Source: Mantamonas sphyraenae (taxonomy: Eukaryota > CRuMs > Mantamonadidae). Taken from it: a DNA stretch of 64,000 nucleotides. The notes beneath the pieces were generated by a model. The model made no database searches. It had not been told where the DNA came from and saw only the letters and a list, made by a program, of their open reading frames with translations. The stretch spans positions 62,001 to 126,000 of the forward strand of contig JAPMXV010000020.1 in the NCBI GenBank assembly GCA_026936335.1. The letters are read 5' to 3'. The translations under genes were made by a program, and so were the position numbers. Shown piece by piece: positions 39,032 to 50,344 of this stretch (positions are counted from its first letter, which is position 1; every line of letters begins with the position of its first letter).

Positions 39032-42000
39032 TCATTGGGTGGATGCAAGGCCTGTGAACAGGCCTGCAGCCTCACTGCTGACTGTGAATTGGCCAAGAAG
39101 CTCCTCCAGTTTGTCATCCGCCATGCGGACCAGCAACAGATCAAACTGCTCGTCGTTGCATCGCCAGATGAAGGAGGCGGCCAGTTGAGCCTCGCTGAGG
39201 GTGTCCAGACGCTCAGCAAGCTCTGCGCGTGCGACACTTTCGCGCCCGGACGCCTTGTCGCTCTCGGCACTGGCTTCAAACTTGGCAATGTACAAATCCA
39301 GACGATTGGCCAACTGTGTGCACCTGTCGATCACGTCCATCTCACTCTCCTCCACCTGTCCGCTGATGTCTTCCTCGCCGTCCAGCCGCACCACTTGCAC
39401 CTCGTCCTGCACAAAGTCCAAGTGTGCCGTCCCTCCGGGCGAATGGTAATACCTGTGTCGCCAGCGCATGCGCGGTTGCTCCTCGTCGTCTTCCTGCTCC
39501 ACATCTTTCGACGACGTGGACGATGAACCGCCTCCGTCCTGGTTCAGAATGAGATCGCTGGTGCTGTTGATGAAAGCCTGGATGGTTGCCAGCTGTCTCG
39601 ACAGATGCTGTCGTGTCTGCTGCACAATGGCCTCGTGTTCACGTCGAGCCAGCAGCCGTCCGGCAAACCCTGCGCCGTGTGCATCCTCTGCATCGTCATT
39701 GTCGTCCTCGTCTTCGTCGTCGTCATCATCGGCCTCCTCACCCTGGCCAGGCACGGAATCGAGTTGGATACGCAGTCGTTCCAGACCCACAGACAACAGC
39801 TTGTCCCGCAATCGGCGCAGGTAGGCGGAAAACGCACGCTTTGACTGACTGCTGCTCATGAGTGGCATGGTGCTTCCCTCTCGATGCGCTTGCAACACTG
39901 CGTCAATGTTTGCAGCACGTCCTGCACCTGCCAAGCTGTTGCCGCCAGCCTCTGCCTTGCCCGGCGACGCGCCGCCGCGAACACTGCTGTTTCCACTCGC
40001 GTCCATGCCCAGACTGCGTATTCCCTTGCTGGACGACGCACCCTTCTTCTTGCGGCGTGCATTCGTGCGCCACGGTTTGTCGTAGTCCAGTCTGCTCTCT
40101 TTGCCCGTCTCGGAGCTCTCTCCTTCGTCGCTGCTGTTGTTGTTGTTATTGTTGTTGTTGTTGATGCCTTGTTTCTGTTTGCTGCTGTCGTTGCTGCGCC
40201 GCTGCTCTTTTTGCGTTTGCCCCCGTCTCTGCTGCTGCTACGACGGCGTTCCGATGTTGAAACCACGCCAAACGTTGATGCCGTCGACGTCGTTGTGTGT
40301 TGCTGCTGTTGCTGTTGCTGTGGTTGGCCGCCATTGCCATCGGTCGTGTCATCACCCTCCATGCTTCCTCCTTCCCCGCCTCCTCCTCCCACCACCACTG
40401 CTGCTGCTGCTATTGCTGCTGCTGCCCTTCTCGGCTGCTTTCTGTTCGCGCATCACCAGCCGTTCGATCAGCACCTCGTTGTATCTGCGCGGCTCCTCAA
40501 AGAAGGCCGTGTACTTGAAGCCATCGGCAGTGGGGTAGATGCGCTCAAATGCACCCCTGCGTTCGTACTCTTCGTCGCTTTCGCGAATCATGCGCTTGTC
40601 CGCGTTGCTGAGTTCGGTCTTCATGTTGCCCAACTCGATCATGCGCCGTTTGCGATCGCCATTGTTGGCGTTCAGATTCTTCTGGCGTGACGACGGGCGC
40701 GACGAGGGCCGAGACGCGCTGTTGTACATCGACTTGAGTGTCTGCGGCTTGGCACCCTCCTTGCGGAACTGTTTGCGGTCGATCGCATCAAAGCCGAGCA
40801 TGGTGAACAGGTCTGAGACGAGGCGCGACTTGATTTTGGCGTCCAGCGGCGAGTCGGTGCTCAGTGCGGGCGACAGGTTGACTTCCAGCAGCCAGCTCTT
40901 GTACTGGTCGTCCAGGAGGATGTCAAAGCCGTATAGCTCGAAGCAGTTTGTGCGATGCGGCACAAACATGTTCATGGCCGGCATGACAATGTGTTCGGCC
41001 GACAGGATGGTTTTGATGGCAATGTCCTTGATGTCACTCCAGATCTGGTGAGTGTCCACGCCACGCACGGCGAGCAGGTTGAAGAGGGCAGAGATGGACC
41101 ACTTGTTGCCCACGTTGTCCTGGTCCTCGTCCTGGTTCTGTACAAACTTGTGGTTGTACTTGTTCACACTGTAGTTGGTCAAATGCATGTAGGCGTCGTC
41201 CAGAAACGCTGCCGACGCGTTGTACGGCTCCGAGGCAAAGCGCACCAGGCCGTCGCGGAACAAATAGATGCGCAGCGGATCGTACGAGGTCACAGCCACG
41301 TAGAGACGCAGATCAAACTTGAAGCCATCAATGAGCAGCGGATTGCTGACATACTTGCTGACAATGCATGTCTCCGAGGTGGGTGCCTGCAGAAAGTGGT
41401 CGATCAAGTAGATGCCCCTGCCTCGCGACGAGCTGATGGGTTTGACAATCCAGGGTTGGTTCTGGTGGCGCAGGCAATGGTATTCAAACTGGCTCTGTTC
41501 CCCGGGCAACATGTAGCTGGTGGGCACAAAGTTGAAGTGTTTGCGTCCGTGCAGTTGTTGCATACGCGTGATGTTCACGTACAGCTTGTCCTTGCGCGTG
41601 ATCTCGTACGAACGTGGGTAATGGTTGATGCGTTGGTACCTGCTGAGACCCTTGAGCAGGTACGGCTTCACGTGGCCGCCTGTCCACAGCAGATTCCAGT
41701 CCGCACCTCGGGTCTCCTCAAACCCGTTCTCCTCCAGCGTGCGCTTCAGCAGCTTTGACGCCGACGATTGGAATTTGTACTTGAGGTGGAACCCGTGGCT
41801 TGCTGCCTCGTATGCTTGGCCGTACACCTGCGTCTGCTGGAACAGTACCGTTTGCCGTTTTCCGTTCGCCCACGTCAGCGTCTGCAGCTCCCTGTACGAC
41901 GTCGACACACTTCCTTCTTCACCTGAACGCCCACCTCCGCTTCCACCACTACTTGTTCCACTTGCACTGCTGCTTCCGCCGCTACTGCTGCTTCCTGCCG

Positions 42001-42742
42001 AGCTGAGGGCCTGTCGTTTGCGTCGCGAGCTCCCTCCTTGGCCAGGAAACACGTCGCGGTCCTCGTCCTCGTCATCACGGTCTTCGTCGTCGTACTGACT
42101 GGCTCTGCTGCGACTGCTGCTGCTGCTTGTGAGGGTACGTGTGTCGTCGTCCTCGGCTGCAGGGTCATTGTCGTCGTCGTCGCTGTCGAGCAGATCGCCG
42201 CGCCGTTTCGTGCGTTCCTGACCCTCGTCGAGCGGATGTGGCGTCCATGTGGACGAGATGGACCGTGGCTGTTGCTGAGTCTTTACCCGACGACCCGACG
42301 TGAGGTCAACGGTGATTTCCATGTCCGAGTTGTCCATAGTGCGTCGTGAGCCGCCGTGGGATTGTGGCCGTTTGCTGCCTTTGGCGGGCTTTGACTGGTA
42401 CGCTGCGTTGAGTTCCAACTGCTTCAAATACGTGCGTGCTTGCGTCCAACCGCTCTGCACACGCTTTCTGCGCTGTGTGGACACGCGGGAGCTGGGCGAT
42501 GACGGCGTGGACAGGGGCGTTTGTTGTTGCCTCCGCGGATTCAACCACCTGCGGTTGTTGCACGCGTCCCTGGCGGCTGCTGCTACTCCTGTTGTTGCTA
42601 TTCTCTCTCTCGCTGCTTCGCACGGTGCCACTGCTGTATGTGTATGCCGCAGACGCAGTGGTGGTGGTGGCAGTGGACAAAAAGGTGGAGGAGGAGCTGG
42701 ATTGCATTGCATGGCTGTTCGCTGCGCTGCGCACACACACAC
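39032..42742 (-). CDS. Tubulin tyrosine ligase-like glutamylase (TTLL4-type)
   Basis: The catalytic frame runs 42742-40352. The N-terminal ~330 residues are low-complexity, so the exact ATG is uncertain (MDNSDMEITVDL near 42335 is a downstream option). The TTL domain has NHYPRSYEITRKDKLYVNIT, NFVPTSYMLPGEQ, WIVKPISSSRGRGIYLID, DGFKFDLRLYVAVTSYDP, HLTNYSVNKY and the ATP/Mg-site end ELYGFDILLDDQYKSWLLEV-NLSPAL, as in polyglutamylases TTLL4/5. After a Ser/Gly run the frame shifts +1 near 40390 and -1 near 40160, both in low-complexity sequence, and continues in the original frame as SSDEGESSETGKESRLDYDK to TGA at 39032; net length is a whole number of codons (about 1,236 aa). A separate downstream gene beginning at ATG 40006 is the alternative. 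It adds Glu chains to tubulin, likely in flagella. Confidence 0.82.
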
Positions 42743-42762
42743 TCACACACTCTCTCACGTGT

Positions 42763-44549
42763 TTACTCCTGCTTCAGGGCAGCCTGGAGGTTCTCCTGCA
42801 GCTTGTCCAGGAACTCAAAGGTGTTGAGCCAGTCGTCGTCGACCATGTCGCCCTTCTTGATGTTCAGGGCGAGATCCTTGGTCATGTCACCGCCCTCGAT
42901 GGTGTCAATGCACACCTGCTCGAGCTTGAGGCAGAAGTTGGTCAGGGCCTCGTTGTCATCAAGCTTGGCACGGTGGGCCAGACCACGGGTCCAGGCAAAG
43001 ATGGAGGCAATGGGGTTGGTGGACGTCTCCTTGCCCTCCTGGTGGCGGCGCCAGTGACGAGTGACGGTGCCGTGGGCAGCCTCGGCCTCCACAGTCTTGC
43101 CGTCGGGGCACACAAGCACCGAGGTCATCATGCCGAGGGAACCAAAGCCCTGGGCCACGCTGTCGCTCTGCACGTCGCCGTCGTAGTTCTTGCAGGCCCA
43201 GATGAAGCCGCCGTCCCACTTGAGGGCCTGGGCAACCATGTCATCGATGAGACGGTGCTCGTAGGTGATGCCCGCAGCCTCAAACTGCTCGGCAAACTCG
43301 GCGTCAAAGATGGCCTGGAAGGTGTCCTTGAAGAAGCCGTCGTAGGCCTTGAGGATGGTGTTCTTGGTGCTCAGGTACAGCGGCCAGCCCTTGGTGAGGG
43401 CGTAGTTCATGCACGAGCGTGCAAAGCCCTCCACACTCTCCTTGGTGTTGTACATGGCCATGCCCACGCCTCCGTCCTCGGGGAAGTCGTACACGTCCCA
43501 GGTCTGCGCCTCGCTGCCGTCCTCGGGCGTGAAGGTCACCGTGAACTTGCCCTTGCCCTTCACCACAAAGTCCGTGGCCTTGTACTGGTCACCAAACGCG
43601 TGACGGCCCACCACAATGGGCTTGGTCCAGTTGGTCACCAGACGCGGCACGTTCTGGCACACAATCGGCTCACGGAACACCGTGCCGCCCAGGATGTTGC
43701 GGATCGTTCCGTTGGGCGAGCGCCACATTTTCTTCAGACCAAACTCTGTGCAATGGCCGAGGGTGTCTCACCGTGTCAGCCTGTCTGTCTCCATTCCATT
43801 GTGTGTGGTGTCGAGGCGTGTGGGGTGCACTCGGCCCGTGCAGCGGCGAAGTGACACATGCGTGTCGAAGATTCCGCTTCAGCGGCGATTGACCTCGATT
43901 GACCCCCTGGTGCTGCACACACGCATACACACAAGGCAAAGAAAGCTCAGCCGGGGTTGACACAGCAAGTGTGGCGTGAAAAAACACGCTTGCGTGTGTG
44001 CAGTGAGGGCTGTGGGGATGGCTGGGGGGGGCACCATGGAAACTTGCGCCGGCGGGGGTTTTTTCCCTCCGAACGAGCGTACCTTCCACACGAGCCTCAT
44101 CCGGGGTGATGGTGGCGCACTTGATGCCAACGTTGTGCTCCTTGATGGCGTTGGCAGCGTCCACAGTCACCTGGTCGTCGGTGGCGTCGCGGTTCTCCAC
44201 CGAGAGGTCAAAGTAGACAAGGTCGACGTCGAGGAAGGGCAGGATCAGCTTCTCCTTGATGAGGGCCCAGATGACGCGGGTCATCTCGTCACCGTCCAGC
44301 TCCACCACTGTGAGAGAACATGGCATGGTACACAGGCAATGCCGGTGCGATGGTTTGCGTGTGAGTGCACAGAAGCGTGTGCAGGGGGCAGAACGCGGGC
44401 GAGGGGGTGGGAGGTTGCAAAAGCGGGTCTCCGGGACGTTGCTCTCGTAGCCACCGTGCGATGATGCGCAAAGCGCAGGGAGGCGGGGAAGGAAAACAAC
44501 ACGTACCCTTGTTGTCCACCTTGATCTTTTCGAATTCAACAGTGCTCAT
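42763..44549 (-). CDS. NADP-dependent isocitrate dehydrogenase
   Basis: Three exons: 44549-44507, 44307-44083 and 43745-42763; 416 aa. Splices (GTACGT/TCACAG and GTACGC/GCACAG) give [19 protein letters not shown] and [20 protein letters not shown], the exact family sequence. Substrate and cofactor motifs are intact: [40 protein letters not shown] and [20 protein letters not shown] (the RH/RRH NADP-binding signature of eukaryotic homodimeric IDH). No targeting peptide is visible and there is no SKL, so cytosolic NADPH production from isocitrate is likely. Intron 2 is 337 bp. The stop is only 20 bp from the TTLL start, in tandem. Confidence 0.96.
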
Positions 44550-44612
44550 GCTTTTCGTTTCTTTCTCGTGTGAGTGAGTCAGGTGCGTGCGCCAGCGCGC
44601 TGCGCATCGGCA

Positions 44613-44641
44613 ACCACACACACACACACACTCACACACAC
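44613..44641. repeat. (CA)n microsatellite in the IDH/bystin divergent promoter
   Basis: CA/CT-rich repeat between the IDH ATG (44549) and the bystin ATG (44646), immediately 5' of the bystin start; it likely lies in the bystin 5' UTR. Confidence 0.8.
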
Positions 44642-44645
44642 AAGA

Positions 44646-46343
44646 ATGGGCAAGGAGCGAACGCGGAAAAAGGGCAAGCGGCAGACGCTGGAACACCAGA
44701 TCCGCTCACAGTATGAGGTGGATCCGGAGCTGGAAGAGAAGAAACGACGCCGACGACGCGGAGGACGAAGCGAGGAGGATGCGAACAACGGCGAGGAGGA
44801 CGACAACGCAGAGGTGAGTTGTTTGTTTTGGGTTCGATGGAAACACACACGGATGGTGCAGGTGGAAGATGGCCATGGGCGATGATGAGATGGAGGAGGA
44901 GGGTGGGCAAGGGGCAAAGGCCGTAGTTGAGGGGGGCGGATTTTTCATTGGGAAGCGACGCATGCGCGTGGTCGAGGCGTGCGTGTCAGCGGACAGGGAG
45001 GAAGGGAGGAAGAGAAACGGAGGAGAGGGATACACTGACACACATGCGTTGCATCATGACAGGAGTTTGTGGACACAACGCTGTCGACAAAGATCCTTAT
45101 GCAGGCGCGAGAACAACAGGACGAGATCGAACGGGAAGACGCAGGGGAGACGGAGCACACGGCAGCCTCGTCGGTGGACCGAAGCAGCGGCGTGGTGCAT
45201 CTGCGTTACGACACATCCAAGGACAACGGCAGCAGCAGCAGCAGCAGCAGTAGCAGTAGCAGTAGCAGTGGCAATGGTGGAGGAAGAAGGGACAGCGATT
45301 CGGAGGAGGAGGAGGAGGAGGAGTATGTGGTGGATTTGGACAGTGACGACGACGAGGACGACGGAGAGTATGGGTTCAACGTGAAGGACGAGCAAGAGTA
45401 CAAGGCGTTGATGTCGTCGCTGGACGAGATGGACAACGAAGATGCGCGTGCGGTGCAGATGTTCCTGCGGGCCAAGAACGGAGGACAGGCCAAGAAGCCA
45501 CGCATGCTGGCAGACATTGTGATGGCACGTCTGGCGGAACAGCAGGAGTCGGAGGGCCAGAGTCGCAAGAAGGAGAGCCCGTTGGAAGGGAGGGCACGTG
45601 AGGTGTACCGCAAGGTGGGCACGCTGCTCAAGCGATACAAGAGCGGCAAGCTGCCCAAGGCTTTTATGGTCATTCCCATGCTGGAGACCTGGGAGGAGAT
45701 GCTGTACCTGACCAACCCCCACGAGTGGAGCGCACAGGCCATGTACAAGGCAGTGCGCATCTTTGTGTCCAACATGAAGCCCGAGATGCTGCAGCGCTTT
45801 CTCAACCTGGTGTTGCTGCCTCGTGTGCAACAAGACATTGAGGAGAACCAGAAGCTGAACTTTCACATGTATCTGGCGCTGAAGAAGGCGCTGTTCAAGG
45901 CGGAACCGTTCATCAAAGGGTTCCTGCTGCCACTGTGCGAAAGCATGTCGTGCACACTGCGTGAAGCACGCATCATTGGGTCGGTGCTGCAAAAGCTGAG
46001 TGTGCCTCGCATCCACGCAAGCGCAGCCATCACCCTGATTGCCGACCTGGATTACTCGCCGGCAAACAGCATGTTTATTGGCATTCTGCTGGACAAGGGC
46101 TACAACCTGCCCTACCAGACCATCGACGCACTGGTGGCCCACTTTCAGCGCTTTGCAGGCGTCGACTTTACCATGCCCGTCGTCTGGTTCTCGTGCTTCC
46201 TCATCTTTGCCCAGAGTTACAAGAAGGAGATCACTCTGGAGCAGCGGGAGCAGCTCAAGTATGTGCTCAGGCGGCAGCACCACCACTTTTTCACAGACGA
46301 GATCCGCAGGGAGCTGTTTTCGGTGCATTTGGAAGCCGAATGA
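44646..46343 (+). CDS. BYSL: Bystin (40S ribosome biogenesis factor, Enp1)
   Basis: Exons 44646-44813 and 45063-46343, 482 aa; the 249-bp intron has donor GTGAGT and acceptor ATGACAG and is in phase 0. The N-terminus is a basic nucleolar-type leader (MGKERTRKKGKRQTLEHQ) and an acidic/Ser region containing a CAG/TAG-type Ser run and EEEEEEEYVVDLDSDDDEDD. The conserved bystin helical-repeat domain covers residues ~180-482 (KLPKAFMVIPMLETWEEMLY, FNLVLLPR-like RFLNLVLLPRVQQDIEENQK, NFHMYLALKKALFKAEPFIK, GFLLPLCESMSCTLREA, DKGYNLPYQTIDALVAHF). Bystin/Enp1 works with Ltv1 and Tsr1 on the pre-40S particle. It is convergent with the next gene (43 bp between stops). Confidence 0.95.
45229..45270. repeat. 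CAG/TAG trinucleotide tract coding poly-Ser
   Basis: (AGC/AGT)n in the bystin frame; the same hexanucleotide-like CAGTAG pattern as at 3563-3620, where it supplies a stop codon in one frame and a Ser run in another. Confidence 0.85.
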
Positions 46344-46386
46344 AATTCATTTCACCCTTTGTGCAATTCGAATGCTGGAGCAGAGC

Positions 46387-47580
46387 TCACAACAGCAATT
46401 CGGAAGAGTCGACGTGGAAGGTGGGATGCTCTTTGTCATCCCCTTTGTCGTTGTCGCTGCCGAGGCTGCTCGTGTGTGCTTCGACCACGGCGGCGAGGGC
46501 GTCCAGGAGGCGTTGGTGCACGGCAATGCCAAAGCCATCGATGGATTGGGAAGCAGCCTGAGTGCGTCCATCGACGACGCCTGTGCTTTCCAGGGTGTCC
46601 AGCAGCTCCTGCTCCTGGTCGGAAGTGACGAGGATGCCGTCTGCGTCGTTGTCGCCTTGGAGCAGCGCAAGGCCAGCAGCAATAGCGTAGCCTGCCCAAT
46701 TGGAAACGCCGACGGCAAGGAGATGGGTGCATGTGGTGTGTGCAGCAATGGTTTCGCCTTTGTCGATGTGTTTGTGGACGAGTTCCAGCACGTTGCCCAT
46801 GCCAATTTCGTTGCCGCCGTCTCCAATGCCCAGGGTGTAGATGTGTTCATCCCAGCCACGGGCACTCACAAGATCAAAGATGCGTTCGATGCGGCCGTTG
46901 AATTCAGAAACGTCGTGGCCACGCATGTTGTACAGGGCGCCGTCCTGGGCAGCCCCGAGGCGTTCAATCGCCACGAGTGCATCGTACTTGCCGTACGGGT
47001 GTTCGTCATCCACCATACAACACATTCTGGGCAATGTACTCATCCAACAGGTCTCGGTCAGGAACAATGCGCTTGTGCTCAGCGGCCATCTTGAGCATCA
47101 CCAAGTCGTCCTCATCCTCACGAACGGGACCGGGGAAGAGGATGAGGCCGATCGAATGCGATTGTTGGAGTTCCATGGTGGACAATGACACAAGCAGACT
47201 CTGATAGTTGAGCGGGTCGACAATGAGGTCGACGGCTTTTCCGCACTTGTTCAGGGCTCGGGCACTGCCGAGGGAATTCCGTGTGAGGGGGTGGATTGAC
47301 AGCGGCAATGGAAGCGAAAGTGGGTGTCAACTCACATGGCGAGAGCGCCAAGGGGACCATCCGTCTCGGGACCATGGCAGGATGGGATGTAGAAGCCCGT
47401 GGTGATCAGGACGCTTTGGGCATCGGCCAGACGTCGCACAGCAGCAGCCAAAGTGCCCTGCTGCAGGTCAGCCAGGGGGCCAATGCCTCGTTGGCCAGGA
47501 TCCTGACAGATCCACTGTTCGATGGTTGCGAGCGTGTCTGAGGACATGAGAGCGTTTTTGATTTGCGCAGGTGTGCGCAT
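46387..47580 (-). CDS. DGLUCY: D-glutamate cyclase-like protein (DUF4392)
   Basis: Exon 1 is 47580-47336; exon 2 starts at 47264. The 71-bp intron has donor GTGAGT and acceptor CGGCAG. Exon 2 has an extra base near 47010 (YGG|DDEHPYGKYDAL); removing it gives exactly 373 codons. Conserved blocks of the family are clear: VLITTGFYIPSCHGPETDGP, KAVDLIVDPLN, ALVAIERLGAAQDGALYNMR, TLGIGDGGNEIGMGNV and AVGVSNWAGYAIAAGLALL. The enzyme interconverts D-glutamate and 5-oxo-D-proline; animal DGLUCY is mitochondrial and has a longer N-terminal part, whereas this form is short like bacterial ones. No targeting peptide is obvious (MRTPAQIKNALMSSD). The start is only 18 bp from the divergent start of the next gene. 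Confidence 0.88.
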
Positions 47581-47598
47581 ACAACACGCAAAGGTCAA

Positions 47599-48628
47599 AT
47601 GAGCCGACGATCAGAGGGTTCGTCTGGAAAGGTGGGGAAAGCAGGAGTGGACGTGTCACATCCTCCGCTGCTGGAACTGAGACACACTGGGACAGGGGAC
47701 CGGATAGGGTGCGCTGTTCACGCGGTGCTGAGCAACCTGGATCTGCGCATGCTGCTGCTGCAAATGGAGGAATCCAGTGGCGTGTGCAAATGGCTGAGGG
47801 AAACCATGTTTCTCATGTACGCTGGTGAGCAGTGGGAGTTGCAGGAGTTGCCGGAAGTGGCACGGTCGAACACAGAGCCGTATTTCATGCTGATTGAAGC
47901 TGTGAACAGCGAAGCGGATCGGCTGGGGTTGGAAAAGGTGGGCGTATCGACAACCACGCAATGGCTGCGCTGCTGTTCGTGTTCCACAGTGCGCGGAGAG
48001 GTGGCGAACGAGCTGCCGTGGTTTTCTTTGTCTGCGAAAATGGGCAGCCTGGAAGGTGCGTTTCGAAACAGAATCCATGGCGGGATTGCTGACGAAGCCA
48101 CATGTGACCAATGTGGACCTGGCTGTAGTTTGGCGTTCTGGTACCCGGTTGAGACGATTGCAGACCGCCTGTTGATTGAGTTACAGCCGCTGGGAGTTTT
48201 CCTTTGAAACGTTTGAGCCTTTCACACTGTATGATGCGGTGGAAGTCCCGCTTCGGTTTGCGTTTGACCCTTTGTTGGGTCTGATTGACTTGAATGTGAT
48301 CACGTATGGGGAAGGCCACGCGTGGATGACCGGGAAAGACCAGATGGTCGACTTGAGGGTCAAAGAAGACAGTGAGTACGTGTATGCACTGGAATCGGTG
48401 GTGAGTCACACGGGAATGTTCGATGCAGGCAACTCCCAATCCATTTTCGTGGATGCGGAGACCGGCGTGTGGTACCGGGAGCCGCAGGGGATGGAATCCA
48501 TGGCTGGCGAGGGCACTTTCCAACCGATGACAGAAGAGGAGGCGCAAGAGTGGATCAACTATTACAACGCAGGCAAGGGGCGCTTCATCGAGTATGTGAC
48601 CTACCGCAGGGAGAAGCGAGAAGAATGA
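47599..48628 (+). CDS. Degenerate ubiquitin-specific protease-like protein
   Basis: Two overlapping frames (47599-48207 and on to TGA 48626-48628) join by skipping one C near 48187, giving exactly 342 codons. The order of USP landmarks is kept but weak. GDRIGCAVHAVLSNLDLR matches the Cys box (catalytic-Cys position occupied). The zinc-finger-like CCSCSTVRG and CDQCGPGC follow, then RLLIELQ-RWEFSFETF in place of the L-x-I-x-L-x-RF strand, and YALESVVSHTGMFDAGNSQS in place of the His box, where G-H-Y is replaced by G-N-S. Late USP strands follow (GVWYREPQG ... RFIEYVTYRR). The loss of the catalytic His suggests a non-proteolytic ubiquitin reader, if the USP reading is right. It is convergent with the carrier gene (46 bp). 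Confidence 0.6.
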
Positions 48629-48674
48629 AATGAAAGAGCGAATTGATTGGGATTGTTTCCTCGTCGCCTTCCCA

Positions 48675-50135
48675 TCACTTCTTGCGGGTGGCAGCAAGCT
48701 CGGGCGCAGTGAGCTCGAGCAGATGCTCAAAGGTAAACAGGGTGATGCCAAACAGGGGCGAAATCATGAGCATACGCGCTCCGGAGCCCTTGAAGAGGGC
48801 GGCCACGCCTTCCTGGCGCACAATGCGCAGAAAGGTGTTCTTTGTACCCACATAGGCTTCCTGGCCCTCGGCAGGCTCGACCTGCATGCGAGTCTTGACG
48901 ACGTCACCCGGGGTGCCGATGACTGCGGCAACCACGCCTGCACCCACGCTGGCGGTCATCAGGCCCACCTCGCTCAGATGTCCGTTCTCGTCCGTAAAGT
49001 GACGCTTGAGTTGGGTGTACAGCGCAAAGTAGGCACCGGTAAACGGGATGTCACGCAGCCAGCAGGCGCCGGCGCCGCGGAAGAGTCCGCGCACTCCGAG
49101 TTCGCGGACCACCTGCATGGGGCTCTTGCGCTTGATGGCAGCCTCTGCCTCGCTGAGACCGTCCAGTTGCAGAGACTGCACCTGCATGCGGATCTTGACC
49201 AGCTCGTACGGGTTGGTGGCGACCACCTGCAGGAACCCGGCCGTGCTGTGGGTCCGGGAACGGGGGAACGGGGGAACAGGGGGAAGCCGGATGTCCATGG
49301 AGGTGTGTGTGCGTACGTGCGTACGTGTGTTAGCCGTGTATGTCGGTGGGTGGGGTGTGAGGGCCAAGAAGCTGTGAGAACGAGAAAGTGAGAGCCCAAC
49401 GTACCAGCCTGCAGTGATATCAACCCAGAGAGGCGATTCCTTGGCCCCTTGTGGGGTCAGCTTGTCACGAACCATCTCATTGATGGTGAGCTTGATGGCT
49501 TTCTCAGGCATGATGCCGACCACCTGCGTGGGCAGGCCCTTGTACAAGCCCAGCACGCCGTCCTTGCTGACGATCTTCTTGGCGCAGTCCATCATGTTAT
49601 TGTACATCTTGGGTTGGCCAGGCACGGTTTTCTGAAACACAGACAGCAAGCCAGGTCCAGGGTGACGGGCACAGGGAGGGAGGGTGTGTGAACAGACCGG
49701 CGTGGGCCAAAAGCAAGGAGAAGGGGCGGTTTCTGGGCTCCCGCGCGTCTACCCGGCGGACGCGACGTTTTTCCCGGCTTCGGGCAGACTTACCTGGTTT
49801 TGCATGCGGGTCTTGACCATGTCGATGGGGTAGATACAACTGGCAGCTACGGCGCCAGAGACACCGCTGATGGCGAGGTACTTGGCTGTGGCCACGAGGG
49901 TCTTGGGCTTGGGCTTCCCGGGAGGTCCCGAGCTCTTTGACGAGTCGTTGCCTTCCTGAGCCGAGTAGGCCACGGGAGACAGCGTCAACGCGCTGCTGTG
50001 GTCTGCAAACACGTTCCCAGACACACTTGTGGCGAACGCCGACGTGGAGCTGGAGTTGCGAGCGAAAATGGCTGAAAGATGGGGTGCGGGAGGCAGCGCG
50101 GCCGGCCACCTGACCGCTTGGATTTGGATGGCCAT
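48675..50135 (-). CDS. Mitochondrial solute carrier, aspartate/glutamate-carrier-like
   Basis: Exons 50135-49794, 49631-49405 and 49245-48675; 379 aa. Introns of 162 and 159 bp (GTAAGT/TTTCAG, GTACGT/CCACAG). A ~75-residue Ser/Ala-rich N-terminus (MAIQIQAVRWPAALPPAP) precedes three SLC25 repeats with Px[DE]xxK signatures: YPIDMVKTRMQNQ, TNPYELVKIRMQVQ and GTPGDVVKTRMQVE. The second-repeat context DITAGC|TAGFLQVVATNPYELV is typical of the AGC (SLC25A12/13) and glutamate-carrier subfamily. No EF-hand region is present, unlike animal AGC; a Glu/H+ or Asp/Glu carrier of the inner membrane is the best guess. Confidence 0.88.
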
Positions 50136-50155
50136 CGTTTTGTTCTGTCATTCGA

Positions 50156-50173
50156 CACACACACACACACACA
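50156..50173. repeat. (CA)n microsatellite upstream of carrier gene
   Basis: Short pure CA run 20 bp upstream of the carrier start codon, in the gap to the PKA gene's 3' end; a GT/TG-rich stretch follows at 50285-50325. Confidence 0.8.
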
Positions 50174-50344
50174 TACCGAGGGAACGTACAGTGAGGGGAG
50201 GGAGGGGATGTTGGATGATGATGGAGCAGTTCATTGCTGTGTCGTTCAAAGTCGCAGCACACACGCCCCTGGTTGTGGGTTGTTGCGTGTGTGCGTGTGT
50301 GTGTTCTCGTGTGTGTGTGCGTGTCACATCCTGAGTGGGGTGAC

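Noticed and set aside
42436-43854. 472-codon plus frame
   Set aside because: Antisense of the NADP-IDH exon 3 and the TTLL start.
45054-46328. 424-codon minus frame
   Set aside because: Antisense of bystin.
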